Part shown: piece by piece, positions 62,501 through 64,000 of the stretch
Numbering within the stretch: the first letter of the stretch is position 1
How the letters are laid out: the number at the start of each line of letters is the position of its first letter
Source: Monarcha castaneiventris obscurior
Taxonomy: Eukaryota > Chordata > Aves > Passeriformes > Monarchidae
Assembly: GCA_026261815.1 (NCBI GenBank)
Contig: JAMPIT010000884.1
Location: forward strand, 14,397,001 to 14,461,000
DNA: 64,000 nt
Direction: 5' to 3'
Made by a program: the position numbers and the translations under genes
The notes under the pieces: model-generated
The model's database searches: none
The model's input: the letters and a program-made list of their open reading frames with translations, nothing else
What the model was told of the DNA's origin: nothing

Positions 62501-64000
62501 TAGATTGAATCTTAGATACTTGTGTGCTCCAAAGCTCTGCTCCCTGAGGTATGTCAAAATCTCTAATGAATATATTTATCCTCATAACACCTACAGAAGC
62601 CAGGAAGGCACAGTTATGGGTGTGTACAACTGGGAAACTGAGATAGGTAAGGTTAGCCCCAACGAAAATATTTGTTTTTCCAAGGTAGACAGTAAGTGCA
62701 GGACTTCGCAAATCCTCTGTAGATCCCAGTTTGGTGCGTGAGAAACTCTAGGAAGCTGTGGTTTGAAAAATGTCTTTATAAACTGGGCTAGTTTTTACTT
62801 AGACAACTGAGGTTTTGTTATTGATGAAAACAAAGCTGTCTCATCTTTGCTACACCGAATGTGTCAGTTCAGGTGAACATCCCCTATCAAGGAAATCCAC
62901 CAAAGATCACTGATAAGAAGCCCCAAGGAGCACCTTCCAATCTGTCTGTGCCAAAAATCCCTGACCCACGTGGAAAATATTGAGTGTACAAGACATGACT
63001 TGATCATGTCTATGACTAAAAACTCTGGTCAGAAATGTTGGGAGGGTTGTTACCATCACTTTTTTTTAGTGTCTCAGTGACTGGATAACTATCTAGAAGG
63101 TGTGAAAACTGGAGTTGTCTTCATCAGCTCTAGAAAATTCAAACCCACATCACCCACGTCTCATTACAATATATAATGTAAATATCTCACGTTCATGCAC
63201 CGTGGAACTGGAGTTCTCTTACCTTGTGTTCCTGGGCTACTCAGAGGTGAGTCCATGGGCAGTCTCTGGTACTGCCAGGTTCTGGGAACTCTGTTCCTGG
63301 GGAGGGTCGTACCCTAGAGATAGGATGGGAGGCAAGTGAGCTTTGTTCTTCATTCGCAACAAACTTCTCTCGGTTGTCGAGTGACCGTTTTGTGCCAAAT
63401 GCATAAACACTCACTAGATTGGATCAAGCATTCCTCAGTCTGTTAAATAATACTGGGGAAAAAACCCTGTAAAAGTTAAATTGTCAATCTCTTGATGAAA
63501 AAAAGGCTAAAGATACATGATACCTCTTCTTGCCACAGATATTTTCACTGTGAAATAAGATTCTTGCCAGCATAAACTAGTGTGAACAATACACTTGTAT
63601 TCAGGTAGGATGGTGAGAAACTTACTTATCCATTTTTCAGAAAGATTTTTTTTGTAATTGTTTGTACTTTTATGATAGTCTTAAATATTTATGGAAACTT
63701 ACCATATTTGTAGAAAATTCTGTTCTAGGAACATAACTGTTATTGCACCTATGGCTGAAAGGAGTAAGTTTCAACCACTGGAGTAGGGTATTATGAAAAA
63801 TCAAAGTTCTAGATGTTCTTGCCAGGAATACAGAGTTAAAGCACAGGATAGATATCTGCTGTGGAGTGGAATACCTCATGACAGAATTAATATTTGTTGC
63901 ACTTTAAAAGAAGGTTAAAAATTTTTCCTAAGGTCTTCATTACAGTAATTTAAAATAAGAATAATTCCACTTTAAAATGAATGAAATTTTCCCAATTATA
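59530..64000. other. Non-coding sequence to the window end
   Basis: Contains the ancient repeat trace at 61220. A segment at 61060-61150 (GACGAGTACTCTAACTTCTG) may be another tRNA-derived remnant. A CAGAG|GTGAGT donor-like word lies at 63248 without a strong acceptor. No gene seen. Confidence 0.5.
61220..61330. repeat. Ancient amniote repeat trace
   Basis: Seen: CCAGAGTTACACTGGCTGAG, then CCTGTTGAAGTCGGTGGGAA and TGTTGAGTGCACATGAACTG, resembling sauropsid repeat words (AGTTACACTGG, TTGAAGTCAGTGGGA, AACTGCAGGATCA). Decayed, with no coding capacity. Similar words occur at 56320-56340 (CCCACTGAAGTCAATGTAAG). Confidence 0.35.

Noticed and set aside
1..64000. Endogenous retrovirus, CRISPR array or prokaryotic operon
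   Set aside because: No paired LTRs with TG...CA ends, no primer-binding site or gag/pol motifs, no regularly spaced repeats, and no dense gene-start/ribosome-site pattern were seen.

Overview
This window looks like a non-coding stretch of a bird nuclear genome. The main evidence is several chicken-repeat-1 (CR1) LINE fragments with the avian CR1 3' end. The clearest is at 35242-35580 on the minus strand. Others are at 48420-48512 (plus), 57600-57810 (plus), 27190-27640 (minus) and 34085-34260 (minus). Very old SINE-type (MIR-like) and other ancient amniote repeat fragments are scattered between them. The sequence is mostly AT-rich, CpG-poor and full of stop codons in all frames. Prokaryotic gene organisation, CRISPR arrays, complete rRNA or tRNA genes and intact mobile elements are all absent as far as I can see. 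No ORF has the composition, start or motifs of a vertebrate protein gene, so the window is best read as intergenic or deep-intronic DNA. I cannot name the locus.

Layout. 1-13.7 kb: AT-rich unique sequence with a short tandem duplication (1165-1236), GC-richer patches near 3.3-3.7 and 7.8-8.4 kb, and an ancient repeat trace near 9.1 kb. 13.7-24.5 kb: MIR-like fragments (13741-13860, 22225-22365), a block that looks like conserved regulatory DNA (14470-14790), poly(A) and (TAA)n tracts, a 36-bp tandem duplication (21121-21192) and a degenerate palindromic repeat (24325-24440). 24.5-36 kb: three CR1 pieces, an AT-repeat, a possible conserved block overlapping ancient repeat sequence (31730-32200), a MIR-like SINE (32310-32490) and the best exon candidate (33145-33240). 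36-50 kb: further possible regulatory blocks (36050-36350, 43020-43270, 49650-49960), MIR-like pieces, a 49-nt poly(A) run and a short CR1 tail. 50-64 kb: a CpG-enriched patch (50950-51475), a perfect 19-bp inverted repeat (53548-53597), a CR1 fragment, two opposed tRNA-like repeat arms (58935-59520) and a 16-bp perfect palindrome with a CACGTG core (59192-59207).

The items that most deserve checking are: the 96-nt CpG-dense segment at 33145-33240, bounded by a strong acceptor and a perfect GTAAGT donor and open in all three frames; the CpG patch at 51 kb, a possible promoter of an unannotated transcript; and the 19-bp perfect hairpin at 53.55 kb. All function assignments here are inference from sequence patterns alone, with no alignment or expression data.
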